Part shown: positions 1 through 10,860 of the stretch, in pieces
Numbering within the stretch: the first letter of the stretch is position 1
Layout of the letters: each line of letters begins with the position of its first letter
Assembly (NCBI GenBank): GCA_030015575.1
Contig: CM057338.1
Span: forward strand, 831,784,353-831,848,352
DNA from: Agapanthus africanus
Lineage: Eukaryota; Streptophyta; Magnoliopsida; Asparagales; Amaryllidaceae
DNA: 64,000 nt
Direction of reading: 5' to 3'
Translations under genes and position numbers: made by a program
The notes under the pieces: generated by a model
Told to the model about the DNA's origin: nothing
What the model saw: the letters and a program-made list of their open reading frames with translations, nothing else
The model's database searches: none

Positions 1-1764
1 CTAGATCTAAAACCATAGATCTAGTAACCAGTATGTCTGATATAATGTCCAAGTCCCATGTGGAGAAACCACTTTGTGACGACCAAAGTATAACCGATCG
101 CAGTATAGGAATATCACTTTCTACTCTGTGTATGTCATCCAAATACCAGGACATCACACCCTACTACCTTCTCAACAGATCCATCCCCTATTCTGATGAA
201 GTCAAACCTATGACTGTCACATCAGAAATTGATGATCTATCTCCGCTACATCTGCTTTAGTCTATAAATAGACATAAGCTACCAGTCCACCAATGCTTCC
301 GCTGCTCCCACTGATCATGACAACCCTCTGGCAGAGTCATATAGACGTACACTTCTAAAGCCAGTTTAGAACGACGCTATACTCATTCTCCTGCCGGGTC
401 TCACAGTCTGGAACAATAGCAATGGAAAGTTTGGGTAAACAAGAACTTCCCTGTCACCGTCCTTGAGGCTACCGGAGTACCTCTCGGGTGCCTGAAGTTA
501 CCCACCGTATCTGCGGAGTGGCCAAATGGAATGTCAAACCAGATTAAATCTTTAGGTTCCTATGAAATCTTCAGTAATCGTTTGTGGTTCTGGAATCACT
601 TCCAGTTCTACCATACTCCCACTACTGTTTTCTGAAAAAATCCATTTTATTTAAAACTGTGGCGAGTCTAGAACAATATCACTATTGATCTTCCAGATGG
701 TAGAAAGTCAACCCTCGTCATAGCCTGGGTCAACCCACAAACAGCCATTACAGAAACGTGCCTTGAGTTATCCAGAGTCTGGTTTTAAGCATAATCCGGA
801 CAACTCCCCGTACCTTAACATCGTTAAGATATGAACCGTTCTATATCCAATATAGAAACAGAGGCACTGATTTAATTGAACTAGATTAAAATCATGCAGC
901 TGTCTCCAGTGCATATCAACTAAATGGAAAGAGGCCGATCAGCGTTACTCAACTTAGGAATGCTTCCAATTATGAGTAACCTGAAAGAGAAGCAAGTTCT
1001 CTTAATCATTACTATCAACTGAATACCATACACAAGTATCTACATCTTCGATCACTTTGAAGAATCCCGATACTTGCAATATCTGGTTCTCTACTTTATT
1101 CAAATACCTATAACTTCATAAAACTTGGACCCTGTGTTTCTACGAAACACCTGTCTAAAAACTAGAGAAGTCATAAGTAAACCGAATATGGTACGAGGAC
1201 CAACCCCTCTGTCCTGATGGACCCTGGACAACATACAATACTCTGTATAAGTCCCTTGAGTCTGATAACTCATTAACTGTGTGTCGTAGGTTGAAAACTG
1301 TACTTATGGTTAAGAAGAATTACACCGCTGTTTAATGCTCCTTACCTAACCATCCACTGATATAGGTAAATGTCACAGACATAATTTCAAAAAGGTATAT
1401 CTCACTCTATGAAAATAGACGTACAGATATATCAATTTGAAGTTGGTGCATAACAGCGGATATTCAAAACCATATATTTGCCGACCGGCAAACAGCCCAG
1501 GTGATTTCCTCAAATATCACCGATTACAACGAATCCCGATATAATGAGGATGATCACCTAATTCCCACTAACCTACTCCCACTCATCATCTGTAAAACCA
1601 TACAGATGTGAGAATTATGCCTGGTAAATACATATCCTGGAGTAAGGACTAATTGGGAAATCAGTTTTCCTTTAACAGTACACAGTGAAACTGAAACATT
1701 GAAATATTTCGATGGGGTATCCCGGTATTCCTAGTAATGCCTCTTCCAAATTCACGACTGTAAC

Positions 1765-2580
1765 TGTATAATTCTTTGCCACCTCTCCAAATCCTTTTCT
1801 ATGTCTTTAGTCATTACCTTCTGCACACCCCTTTAGGCCAAATGGTTTTCTTCCTTCCCTATCGTTCGGCACCAGCCTATGGTTTGGAAGAAGACTATCC
1901 AATAAGCATAATGGGTGTACTGTCCTAATCCTAGGAGCACTCGCAATGCGAGAGAAGGTGAAGATAAAAGACAACCGAATAAATCTTATTCCTATTTCTC
2001 CTGAACCAGAATCCATCCCCGAACTGGAACAAGTTCCTTTCGAGTTCATATATAACCATACGATGGAGTATCCAATAAACTGTGGATCTTCGTAGTGATA
2101 CGGAGTGTTCTGGAGAAATACAAAGGTGATTTTAGGATTGGCGAAGAAATACTTGGTTTGGTCGTGAATATCAGTCACAATTTACTTTGCCCTCTTACTA
2201 ATCCTTTGCTTTGTCTTAACTTAATACCTTCTGCACACCATCGTTATGCTAATTGGTTTTCTTCCCTCCCTACCGTTCGGCACCAGCCTAAGGTTTGGAA
2301 GAAGACTGTCCAATTTGCGTAATAGGTGTACTATCTCCTAAACCAAGGAGTACTCGCAATCTGAGAGAAGGTAAAAGGAAAAGACAACTGAATAGTCCTA
2401 TCCGTTTCCTCCAGAACCTGAAACGATCCTCGAATAAATTCCTTCGAGTTCGTATCTAACCATACGATGGTTTTGTCCAATGGAAGTGGACGTTCGTAGT
2501 AATACGGGGTGTCCTGGAGAAAAGGGTAAAAGTAGGAGTGGCAATGAGGTCTGCAACTCTGATAATCCAAAAGCCAGTGT
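1765..2580. repeat. Diverged tandem duplication, unit about 410 bp
   Basis: Two consecutive units (about 1765-2174 and 2175-2580) share an alignable backbone. For example, the segment beginning CGGCACCAGCCTA occurs at 1867 and again at 2278, 411 bp later, and CTTCTGCACACC recurs likewise. On the minus strand each unit has a medium-length frame with partly matching residues (an F-x-FLQ-x-TPY-x-YE start and an FTFS-x-IAS segment). Indels and early stops make real coding unlikely. Confidence 0.7.
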
Positions 2581-2950
2581 TTAAGAAAGTTCGGTTAATA
2601 TTGGTCACTGAGTCATAGTCTTAGGGTCGGGTCAATGGTCGCTGCCAAAGAGAGAGAGACAAGAAACACTCAGCGTGTACTCTAACCTAGATCAGAATGG
2701 TTACCAATTTATCTAATCTGGAAACCTCCCACTATACCGTCAAATTCTCCTCCAAACCTAAAAGAAAAATTAGTCGGGATCACTCGAGGAGTAAACCAAC
2801 TCATCAGTGGGAATCGAGACCCAACTATCATCGCATGATAACGTGACGGAATCCGCTCACGCTATCACACTCCAGAAGGTATGCGCATATCTGGCAAGTT
2901 TCAGTTCTTTTGAAACTCCCGATGTGATTTTTACCCCATGCTCTTATGAC

Positions 2951-3147
2951 CTTGACTTTGGCCAACATATCATAAGTCACATGTCAAGTTCTACCCGTCA
3001 TTCTCCAAGTTAATTTGAGCCCACCCGTACATACCCTTGACTTTGGCCAAAATAGTAGTACGGCTGCCCCAAACCAACGCATCTATCTATGCTGCACATG
3101 AATACCCCAATAGCTACCAATCAATGTGTCTTGACTTTGGCCAACAT
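2951..3147 (+). repeat. Three spaced copies of a CTTGACTTTGGCCAA motif
   Basis: The 15-base motif starts at 2951, 3036 and 3130, with 85 and 94 bp spacing. The sequence between copies is poorly conserved. It lies in the internal region of element A, and no function is evident. Confidence 0.6.
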
Positions 3148-3294
3148 ACACAGCTTGAATACTATTGACCACCCATTTGAAACGACGGAGGGCTACAAAT
3201 GGTTTCTGGCGAAAACCTTTAACATAATGAACTTGATATCGTTGAAGGAACTGATAGCTTTTATGAAAATATAGTGACGAAAACCATTGCTAAA

Positions 3295-3522
3295 GAGGTC
3301 ACTCCCGGTAAAGGGATCTCGGCTCTTTCCCCGTAGAATGAGGTGCAGGATATTCCAACTGAATACCACGGTGCAAAGCAAAAGTAATCGGCTATAGTGA
3401 AGTCATTGCCCCGACGCAAACTTTTTGTCCAAGGGGTTACTCCCGGTGAAGGGATCTCGGCCCTTGCCTCGTCGACTGAGGAGCAGGATATTCCAACTGA
3501 ATACCACGATGCTAAACAAAAG
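3295..3522. repeat. Tandem duplication, period 138 bp
   Basis: A segment of about 87 bp beginning near ACTCCCGGT at 3301 recurs at 3439 with few changes. It includes GGGATCTCGG, then CAGGATATTCCAACTG and GAATACCACG. It is part of the non-coding internal region of element A. Confidence 0.7.
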
Positions 3523-3599
3523 TGAACGTCCTTGCAATGACAGCTTTTTTGAAAAGTGTTCCAACAACATCAGATTAGGTTTGTTTTTAACTTGCATTG

Positions 3600-4655
3600 A
3601 TCCGAATCAATGCAGTCCCATCAATTGATCACACCGCAAAGAACGAAAATATACTGATGTACATATATGCCATCCGCATTCGCCACTGGGTCCCGTCATT
3701 ACCCGTTAGGTTAGCTAACTAACGACAGAGCGGGGACTGGACTAGCACGGATGCAAAACATATACAACATCTACTAGTATATATACCAATATATTATATT
3801 CGCTCAAGGCGTGATAAAATGCAACATCACAGAAATGTACAGCATCACAGAACAATACAGATATCTGGGATCCCCGGGTTTCACAGAGCCACTACTGAAA
3901 CCCGACGTTCCCCTGGTCGTGTGGATAGCCTGTGCAAAGAAATCCTAGACCCCTACGGGCGCGGCAAGTTACCCGCCAAAATCTGAAGTGAGGCAGCCCC
4001 TTTCAGCACCGTGAATGGACCACCCAGCACTTCACGGAATCCGGTAACTTGGGCACCCCTCCTGGGTCAACCTGTACCCCCTACGAGTGCAGCGAATAGC
4101 CCGCCAATTCTAGAGTGAAGCCCCCTCCGTCTCAATGCCATGAGATGCGGGCCTGTTGCCCTCTAGAACCCGGCTATCCGTGCACCCCTCCGCGGGGTAA
4201 TCCTAGTACAGAAAGTAAAATATACATACAACGGGTACATCGACCGCAACCTGGTCGTGCCCCAAAATAATAATACAAACAGGCAGTGACGGCAGTCCAC
4301 ATGTCGGACGCTCGCCCCGCAATATCAAATGTACATAATACAACAAAACGGTACTAGCATTGCAACCAGGCTATCCTCCACGACCGATCCGCAACATCAC
4401 AGCAATACACAGAACAATAACGTGAAAGTCACGTTCGCAAATCCGTCTAACCGGGCTATAGCAGTTAGGCTGGATTTACCGATCAAGTGACATTCACGGT
4501 CGCAGATATAATGTAAATACTATGAACCAATGTGTTTAAAATATCCGATCGATCAAATTTTACCAAGTGGGCCCCCAAGTACTACTGTAGCACATCAAGA
4601 AATCTGGGCCCAAAAAATAACATTCCAGAAAACCTATTTTCCACTCAGGAGGCCT
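3600..4655. other. Internal or leader region of element A, no gene seen
   Basis: About 1 kb between the 138-bp repeat and the leader hairpin, fairly rich in C on the plus strand. It has no credible frame and no recognised motif. An imperfect inverted repeat lies near 4420-4500 (CGTGAAAGTCAC against GTGACATTCACG). Confidence 0.5.
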
Positions 4656-4770
4656 CTGTAAAAATTTGGCGCACTGATCACTCAAAACAGCGGCGGAACC
4701 GCGGCCCAAGAATGGGTTTGGCCGCGGTTCCGCGGTCGATTAATGAGATCTCGCCACCAAATTTTTACAG
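4656..4770 (-). other. Long leader hairpin of element A
   Basis: The outer arms are CTGTAAAAATTTGGCG (4656-4671) and its near-complement ending ATTTTTACAG at 4770. The inner arms are the perfect 12-bp pair GGAACCGCGGCC (4695-4706) and GGCCGCGGTTCC (4720-4731), which extend toward the loop through CCAA and TTGG. In element orientation the structure starts about 165 nt downstream of the primer-binding site. That is where retrotransposon and retroviral leaders carry dimerisation and packaging signals; that role is inferred from position only. Confidence 0.6.
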
Positions 4771-4935
4771 TAGCCTTATACTTCCATGCACAGTATTCTG
4801 AGACTACCTGAAAAAATTTTCGAGACAAAAAAATTTCAACAGAAAACTGTTGTTTTGAAAAACACGGTTTTGGAACATTTGTTCGATCGGAAATGTAAAA
4901 CACATTAGACCAAGCTAGACTAAGTTAATGGCGAA

Positions 4936-4947
4936 GCTCTGATACCA
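4936..4947 (-). other. Primer-binding site of element A (initiator Met tRNA type)
   Basis: The minus strand reads TGGTATCAGAGC one base after the LTR end TTACA. This is the standard plant copia and gypsy site complementary to the 3' end of initiator methionine tRNA. It fixes both the orientation and the LTR boundary. Confidence 0.9.
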
Positions 4948-4948
4948 C

Positions 4949-7313
4949 TGTAAGTGCACGGCGGCGCTCCGGCCTCCATCCCGAGGCCAAATGCGGAAGC
5001 GATGGTTAACTTTAATTTTCTTGAACCGGCACCACCGCGTACTAAAACCCGGATCGGGCCATTAACTAGTCCTAGCTAACTACAAGATGGGGAAGAGAGA
5101 TATACCGAGCGATCCATGTCCTCCGGTCTTCTCGCCGTCGTCCCGATCTCCCGCGGAATGTCCGGTCTCCACCTCCTCGCCGGAAGGGCACCACGTCGCC
5201 TGCATCTTTTACGGGCTCCCACCTCTATACCGAGACAACTCAGGCACGAAGCTGGCGAGTCGACGTGCCCAAGGTTTGCTGTAGAATGTGTGTAGAACCT
5301 TGTGTCTCATTTGGGGTTTATAGAAGTTGCCCTACGATGGAGGTAATGAAGTTGGCTTTTGGAGATGGAACTTGTGGGGAATTTTCCAAGCCAAAAGAGA
5401 TGAAAACCCCCACAACAAATTTAGGACAGCCCCATGAGGGAATGGCCGGCCACCTTAGTGAGGAGAGAGTGAGAATGAGAGTGAGAGTGTAACAAAGCAA
5501 TGAGGGTCTCTTATAATCCAAGAGAGAGAAAAACAAGATGATGAGAAGAAATCATCACAAGGAATAACCAACACTCAACCAACCAATCATTCCAAAAGGT
5601 CAAGCCACCATCATCAAGCATGATGACTTCAAAAAGTCAAGCCATCATGAAGAAGTCAAGAAGTCAAGGTCATGGTTCAACCATCATGACACCATAATGT
5701 GCAAAGAACACCCTCCACAAATACTTATTTGCACAAATGCAAATAAGCCCTCCTCCACCAATCTTCGGCCAATGAACGATACAAAGGAAATTGGCCGAAA
5801 CGAAAAGCAAAATGGCAACTCCAGAAAACTGGTCCCGTAATAAATTACAGGAAAACCCCGATACTGTGTATACACACCCGCATTTGTATTCCGACCGAAA
5901 TACAAATGCAATGAGACAAAATCTATACTGTACTATACTAGGATCCAGCTTAAACCAAAGCCGGCTAGTAATATCCGTTCGATCCTGATCCGTGCAATAC
6001 CGCACGTATCTGATTGAACCCTGCCATATATCCATACGACCTCTAGTACTAACCGTCCGATCCTGATCCGTGCAATACCGCACGTATCTGATCGAACGCT
6101 GCCATATCTCCATACGGCCTCTACAGTGTTTCGCCCGAAGGCTGAGTAACTGAATGTGGGGGACTCTAAAGACTCATCAACACCTTGGTTGTGGATTTAA
6201 CCGCTAGCACGTCAGAGGTATAAGCCAATATGTAACGGGCAACCAGGTATTGACCAAAAGGAATGTCGATGAGCGAACTCATCCTGACACCCTACTGAGC
6301 CTGTCAGTGACAATATCTGTACAGTCCGGTCCGTTCGTCTATGAGCATCGCATGGCGGGCCTAGGGGGTTGGTAAAAGTCAGACCCCCAAAAGCGGTACA
6401 AATCGTGTCGGAGTGTAGCCCAGAACACCCTGAGATACTACTGGAATACCTACCAGTAAATCTCCTGCCTCGGCCGAGGGCTTCGTGTAATGGCTCTCCT
6501 AGACACAGCGCGACCTCACCCCCAATACCGGGAGAGACGAACCCCTGAAGATCCGCTCACTGCCTCCATGTGGCTCGGGACTGTACCCAACTAAAACATG
6601 TTTGCACGTCTCCTTTGAGCGTGGTAGGGTAGTAATCAAAGTACAGTGGGAACTCACACGAGACAAATGACGATCCCCAGGTCGATGAACTAACCTGTAC
6701 ATATGTCACCAGGGAACTGCTATCTGACGTCAGGTATAAGACCAACTAGCATGTTCCCGGCGAGTCCTGTCCGGTGTACTCATAACCCAATGAGCACCTG
6801 TATACATCTTAGGTGAACCAACTGACACCAGTGGCTTGTGAGACCGGCCACCGCCCCTCGTCGGGGTCTCGACTGTATACACTAGTCTACTCTGGAGTAT
6901 CGATGCCCTGTCTCGAAACTCCCATGACTAGGGACCTTTTAAGGATGTGCTTATAGACCCCAGCTCCCACTTATATGATCGCCCTCATACTGCTGGTGGT
7001 CAAGCAAGAATCTTAGGGGCTCTATCAACGTGTAATAGCGACATGTCAGGTCACCTAAAGCAGTAGACGATGATAAAGATAAACCAGATAGCATACTATC
7101 ATCCTGAGTAAGACTGTCCTACCGGGATAGGTCCTCCCTCAATCATTGCAATCACGTGCCTGTGATCAAATAATTGACTCTGAGGGCACTATCTCCAACA
7201 ACTACCATTTTGAGCAAGACTGTTAATACAACTGTGAATATCCCAAGCTTCCATTAAGTAATATACAAACCAGTATGATACAATAATGGCCTCTATGGCA
7301 TACACCTTTAACA
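4949..7313 (-). repeat. 5' LTR of element A (about 2.4 kb)
   Basis: The LTR begins TGTTAAAGGTGTATGCC at 7313 and ends TTACA at 4949 when read on the minus strand. It aligns by eye over most of its length with the B LTR (22193-24161); shared blocks include the 7180-7300 start region and 6360-6960. It is about 400 bp longer than the B LTR, partly through the tandem duplication at 5965-6120. Confidence 0.85.
5965..6120 (-). repeat. 78-bp tandem duplication in the A LTR
   Basis: Two units start CTAGTA at 5965 and 6043. Both contain the short hairpin GTGCAATACCGCAC and differ at a handful of positions. Confidence 0.8.
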
Positions 7314-8021
7314 AGGATTGCATCATCGACGATGATGAGCCAACTAACCTCCAGCAAGCCATTTAAAGCAGAGACTCGGTAAAATAGCTGGATGCAATGC
7401 GGACCGAAATGGAGTCCATGTACACCAACAAAGTATGGACTTTGGACATTGCTCCAGAAGGGGTTAAACCCGTAGGCTGCAAATGGATCTTCAGAAAGAA
7501 GATTGGTGTAGATGGACAGGTTGAAACCTATAAGGCTAGACTTGTTGCAAAAGGTTTTCGTCAAAGACCTGGTTTGGAATATGATGAAACATTTTTTCCA
7601 GTAGCTTTGCTTAAATTCATTCGGATCCTTCTTGCCATTGCTGCCTTCTACAATTATGATATTTAGCAGATAGACGTAAAGACCGCTTTTCAGAATGGAA
7701 ATTTGGAAGAGTGTGTTTATATGGATCAGCCAGAGGGTTTCACAGAGAGTGAGAGCAGCGGAAGAGTGTGTAAGTTATTTAAATCCATTTATGGATTAAA
7801 GCAGGCATCGCGGAGTTGGAACATCTGTTTTGATTAGACGGTCAAGGAATTCGACTTTATCAAAAATCCAGATGAATTATGCATTAATAGTAAAATTGTA
7901 GCGAGAACTGTGGTATTCCTCGTCTTGTACGTGGATGGCATTCTCCTAATAGGAAATGACATTCCTATGCTACAATCAGTCAAAGGATTCTTGTCACAAA
8001 GAGTCTCCATGAAGGACCTGG
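7314..8021 (+). pseudogene. Element B copia reverse transcriptase, N-terminal fragment
   Basis: Plus-strand fragment of copia pol. Recognisable in order are a DEPTNLQQA segment, W-x-DAM-x-TEMESMY, GCKWIFRKK, ARLVAKGF, DVKTAFQNG, GLKQAS and the catalytic loop. That loop reads YVDG instead of YVDD, so one catalytic aspartate is lost. In-frame stops occur at the AI-stop-SRD position, before LDAM, after YNYDI and in CFD-stop. The fragment is cut on the left by element A and on the right by element C. The frame resumes after C at 21276: taking the CCTGG duplication once, it reads MKDL then GDSSYIL, as expected for copia. It is a dead gene. Confidence 0.9.
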
Positions 8022-8454
8022 TGTTCCCCTCCGAACGGCGGCCTGCGACGTTAGGACGTCACGTGCCTGAGGTTCGGGGCAGATGCTATTTGGTTTTTAT
8101 CCGTCCACCTCTTCGAAGATGCCAAGTTGATTTATGGCACCGTGTATCGAAGGTTTAGACGGATGCGGCCGATGTAGCAGACTTTGTCAGATTCCCCCTC
8201 GCTTGAGGGGTTTTTGATTGTGGGGACGCTCTTCCCTGCAGGCGCAAGCCCCTGCAGTTAATTACGCTACCGCTTTGCGGTAACAACTTTCTCCTTCTCC
8301 AGAATTTCACTTCGTGTCGTGTGTGTTTGTTTTGTTTGTGGCTGCCCGTGGATTGTATACGGAGACTGAGTAATGCCGTCGCCCGTAGGGCGTGGATTAG
8401 TCCAAATCCGTATTTACTTAGATTTGGGTTTGGTGTTTTTAGTTTAAGGATGCA

Positions 8455-8708
8455 TTAGTCGCGTTGCGACTAAGATCAACTTAAACATTCGTCAAGGATA
8501 CGTTAGTCTTGCTTTGGACTAAGATCAACCTGACGTGGTGATTCATTTAATTTATGGCCATCGGGACTCATCACCTCTCTAACATCGTTGAAGGATTATA
8601 ACGATAGGTGTCAGAGGAGCTCAGAGATGTACCCTTGAACCAAAGCTGATTGAGGGTTTTATAGTCCATTTAAGTGCTTAAGGATACGTTAGCCGTATTT
8701 GGGGCTAA
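8455..8708. other. Paralogous TTAG-stem hairpins in the C LTR
   Basis: Three hairpins share flanks of the AAGGATRC...CTAAGATCAAC type but have different stems: TTAGTCGC/GCGACTAA (8455-8473), TTAGTC/GACTAA (8503-8522) and TTAGCC/GGCTAA (8689-8708). A fourth, ATCGTT/AACGAT (8584-8605), has a counterpart CGTCGTTG/CAACGACG at 9283-9306 with a similar A-rich loop. The same set recurs in the right LTR. Confidence 0.8.
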
Positions 8709-8762
8709 GATCAACTTAAACGGGATCGTTTAGATCCGGCAAAAGAGCAATTGGCTCTATTG

Positions 8763-9233
8763 TTCCAGTTTAGGGACGTAGTGGTCCCTTATTAGTTTAG
8801 GGACGTCTCGGTCCGATACCAGTTTAAGGACGTAGTGGTCCATTATTAGTTTAGGGACGTTTCGGTCCGATGCCAGTTTAGGGACGTAGTGGTCCATTAT
8901 TAGTTTAGGGACATTTCGGTCCATCGCCAGTTTAGGGACGTGGTGGTCCGTCATTAGTTTAGGGACATTTCGGTCCGATGCCAGTTTAGGGACGTAGTGG
9001 TCCATCATTAGTTTAAGGACGTCTCGGTCCAATATTAGTTTAAGGACATCTCGGTCCGATATTAGTTTAAGGACGTCTCGGTCCGACATTATTTTAAGGA
9101 CTTCTCGGTCCAATATTAGTTTAAGGACGTTTCGGTCCGATATTAGTTTAAGGACGTTTCGGTCCGATATTAGTTTAAGGACGTCTCGGTCCAATATTAG
9201 TTTAGGGACATCTCGGTCTACGAGTTTAAGGAC
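8763..9233 (-). repeat. 27-bp minisatellite in the C LTR, about 17 units
   Basis: Each unit is of the type AGTTTAAGGACGTCTCGG followed by TCCGATATT. Because 27 is divisible by three, the minus strand stays open over the array as a 9-residue repeat (of the LKLISDRDV type) within a frame of 203 codons. The right LTR copy (19315-19737) has two units fewer and a frame of 185 codons. Units alternate between GTAGTGGTCC and GTTTCGGTCC forms at the left and become uniform at the right. The open frame is a by-product of the period; it has no recognisable domain. Confidence 0.9.
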
Positions 9234-9482
9234 CCCGCAGTCCATATCGATGTGTGGTCGTTGGGACCCGTCACCTCTTTGACGTCGTTGAGGAATTACA
9301 ACGACGGATGTCAAAGGAGTTCGGAGATGTACCCTCGAACCGGATGTAGATTGATTTAGGAGAGCCATTTTGCTCAGTCAATTTAATTTAAGGACTTATG
9401 GCCAAAATTGGGCTAAGTCCAGTTGAAATGTTCAACATTTTATTTGCTTTTGCATTGCATTTCTTTTTTTCTTTTTTTTTAT

Positions 9483-9780
9483 TTGGGCCTTGCCCAGAAA
9501 GGATGCAGAGTATCAATTTATTTTGGGCTCTACCCTTTTAGGAATGATGCAAGGTATCAATTTTATTTGGGCTCTGCCCTTATATAAAGGATGCAAAGCA
9601 TCAATTTATTTGGGCTTTGCCCATTTATTGCCTTGCAATTTATTTTGGCCTGTCAGGTCATTTTGATTTGGGCCTGGCCCTTCAAATATTGCAAAGCACC
9701 AAGAATCTTTTGGATTCAAGAAAATGAGTGCAGAGCACTTTTTAATGATCTAAATTTAGATCAAAGAAGAGAAAAGAAAA
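9483..9780. repeat. Repeats with 3-nt-loop mini-hairpins in the C LTR
   Basis: About three degenerate units of roughly 50 bp alternate two hairpin kinds. One kind is GGGC-NNN-GCCC (loops CTT, CTC/TCT, TTT, CTG; one copy has CCC for the closing arm). The other is GATGC-AGA-GTATC, GATGC-AAG-GTATC and GATGC-AAA-GCATC. AGTGC-AGA-GCACT follows at about 9728. The loops are constrained and the stems vary. Confidence 0.7.
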
Positions 9781-9802
9781 TCTTTTCTTTCTTTCTGTCT
9801 CA

Positions 9803-10012
9803 GAGAACCAGAGGTTCATAGCAAGTGCAAGGCACTATTTTTATTTATTTATTTATCTGAGAACCAGAGGTTCATAGCAAGTGCAAGGCACTATTTTTAT
9901 TTATTTATTTATCTGAGAACCAGAGGTTCATAGCAAGTGCAAGGCACTATTTTTATTTATTTATTTATCTGAGAACCAGAGGTTCATAGCAAGTGCAAGG
10001 CACTATCTGTTG
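9803..10012. repeat. 56-bp tandem repeat, four copies, in the C LTR
   Basis: Copies start GAGAACCAGAGG at 9803, 9859, 9915 and 9971, exactly 56 bp apart and virtually identical. Each has the hairpin GAACC-AGA-GGTTC and the pair AGTGC-AAG-GCACT, then a TTTATTTATTTA run. The right LTR has three copies (20298, 20354, 20410). Confidence 0.93.
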
Positions 10013-10310
10013 TGCGCACGTGCGTTGCACGTGGTGCCGCATGGCGGGCATACGTGCGTTGCACGTGGCGCACATGCGCATTATGAGGAGAAGCAAAGCT
10101 TCTATATATGGAGAACAAGCTCCTTTTAATATTATTAAATATTCTCATGTGGTGCGCACGTGCGTTGCACGTAGTGCCGCATGGCAGGCACACGTGCGTT
10201 GCACGTAGCGCACATGGCGCTTGCGCATATGCGCATTATGGAGGAGCATGCTCCTATCTTGGAGAACTAAGCTCCTTTGAGTATTGAATCCTTTGAGGAT
10301 TTTTACTCTA
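10013..10310. repeat. CACGTG-rich palindromes and purine-stem hairpins in the C LTR
   Basis: A doubled module carries GCGCACGTGCGTTGCACGTG-type inverted repeats (near 10015 and 10155). These are followed by hairpins GAAGC/GCTTC, GGAG/CTCC, GGAGCATGCTCC, GGAG/CTCC and AATCC/GGATT. In the right LTR the first CACGTG module has lost 14 bp. CACGTG is the plant G-box core, but here it falls inside palindromic repeats, so a transcription-factor role is only a possibility. Confidence 0.75.
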
Positions 10311-10843
10311 CCCTTTCTAAGAGGTATCCCCTCTTATTTATATGGGAGTGGTAGAGAAGCCAGCTCTTCTTTTCCCGATGTGGGACTAAAAAATGCATTC
10401 CCCATGTAGTAGAGCATTACTTTAGATTACACGTGTATAACATATTTGCTCATAACTTTTGATCTCGGATGAATTATGAGGCCCATAATATATCAAATCG
10501 AAGGTATTTTCGAGATGCTTTCAATATCATCAGAATTTAGCTATTTTTCGTTCCGGAGTTTGTCAAAATACAGCTCGGAAAATACTGGTTCGCATCTTCT
10601 TCCTTAAATCACATGTGCATAGACATTTGCTCATAACTTTTGATCCCGGATGAATTATGAGGCCCATAATATATCAAATCGAAGGTTTTATCGAGACGCT
10701 TTCGATACAAATAGAATTTATCCATTTCTCATTCGGGAGTTTGTCAAAAAACAGCCCGGAAGATACTGGTTCGTATTTCCTTAAGCGTATCGCTGCCATT
10801 TGATACCTTGGACTCTTTTGCGCAGAAATTTTTGGTGGGAATA

Positions 10844-10860
10844 AATGCCCCCCACTACTT
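10844..10860 (-). other. Polypurine tract of element C
   Basis: The minus strand reads AGTAGTGGGGGGCATT immediately before the 3' LTR. This is a purine-rich tract at the position required for plus-strand priming. It supports the minus-strand orientation deduced from gag. Confidence 0.75.

Larger units (their letters stand above)
1..7313 (-). mobile_element. Element A: copia-like LTR retrotransposon, 5' part only
   Basis: The element is read on the minus strand. Its 5' LTR is 4949-7313, the primer-binding site 4936-4947, and its internal region runs left from 4935 and off the window. The LTR is clearly related to the LTR of element B at 22193-24161, which lies in the opposite orientation, so A and B belong to one family. 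No gag or pol similarity could be read in the 4.9 kb of visible internal region on either strand; it holds only short frames and several tandem duplications. A is therefore probably a non-autonomous or decayed family member. It is inserted in B's reverse transcriptase region at 7313/7314. The left target duplication is outside the window, so the TSD cannot be confirmed; the right candidate is AGGAT at 7314-7318. Confidence 0.7.
8022..10843 (-). repeat. 3' LTR of element C (2822 bp)
   Basis: It starts TGTTCCCCTCC on the plus strand and ends GGGAATA. The final CA of the plus strand, seen intact in the other LTR as GGGAACA, has become TA. The 112-bp length excess over the right LTR is fully explained by indels: two more 27-bp units (54), one more 56-bp unit (56) and 14 bp present near 10020, less a 12-bp segment found only in the right LTR near 18601-18612. 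Confidence 0.92.

Noticed and set aside
4936..4947. tRNA gene fragments at the TGGTATCAGAGC sites
   Set aside because: These are primer-binding sites next to LTR ends; no cloverleaf surrounds them.
7397..8158. A fusion protein running from B reverse transcriptase into FPSERRPATLGRH
   Set aside because: The second half is LTR sequence of element C; the junction is the C insertion site at 8021/8022.
8763..9233. CRISPR-like or protein-coding array (27-bp units, 203-codon frame)
   Set aside because: The repeats are directly adjacent with no unique spacers, lie inside a plant LTR, and the open frame follows from a period divisible by three. No domain or start context supports a protein.
10013..10210. 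CACGTG G-box promoter cluster
   Set aside because: The CACGTG words are the centres of palindromic repeat units, so their abundance does not by itself indicate transcription-factor sites.
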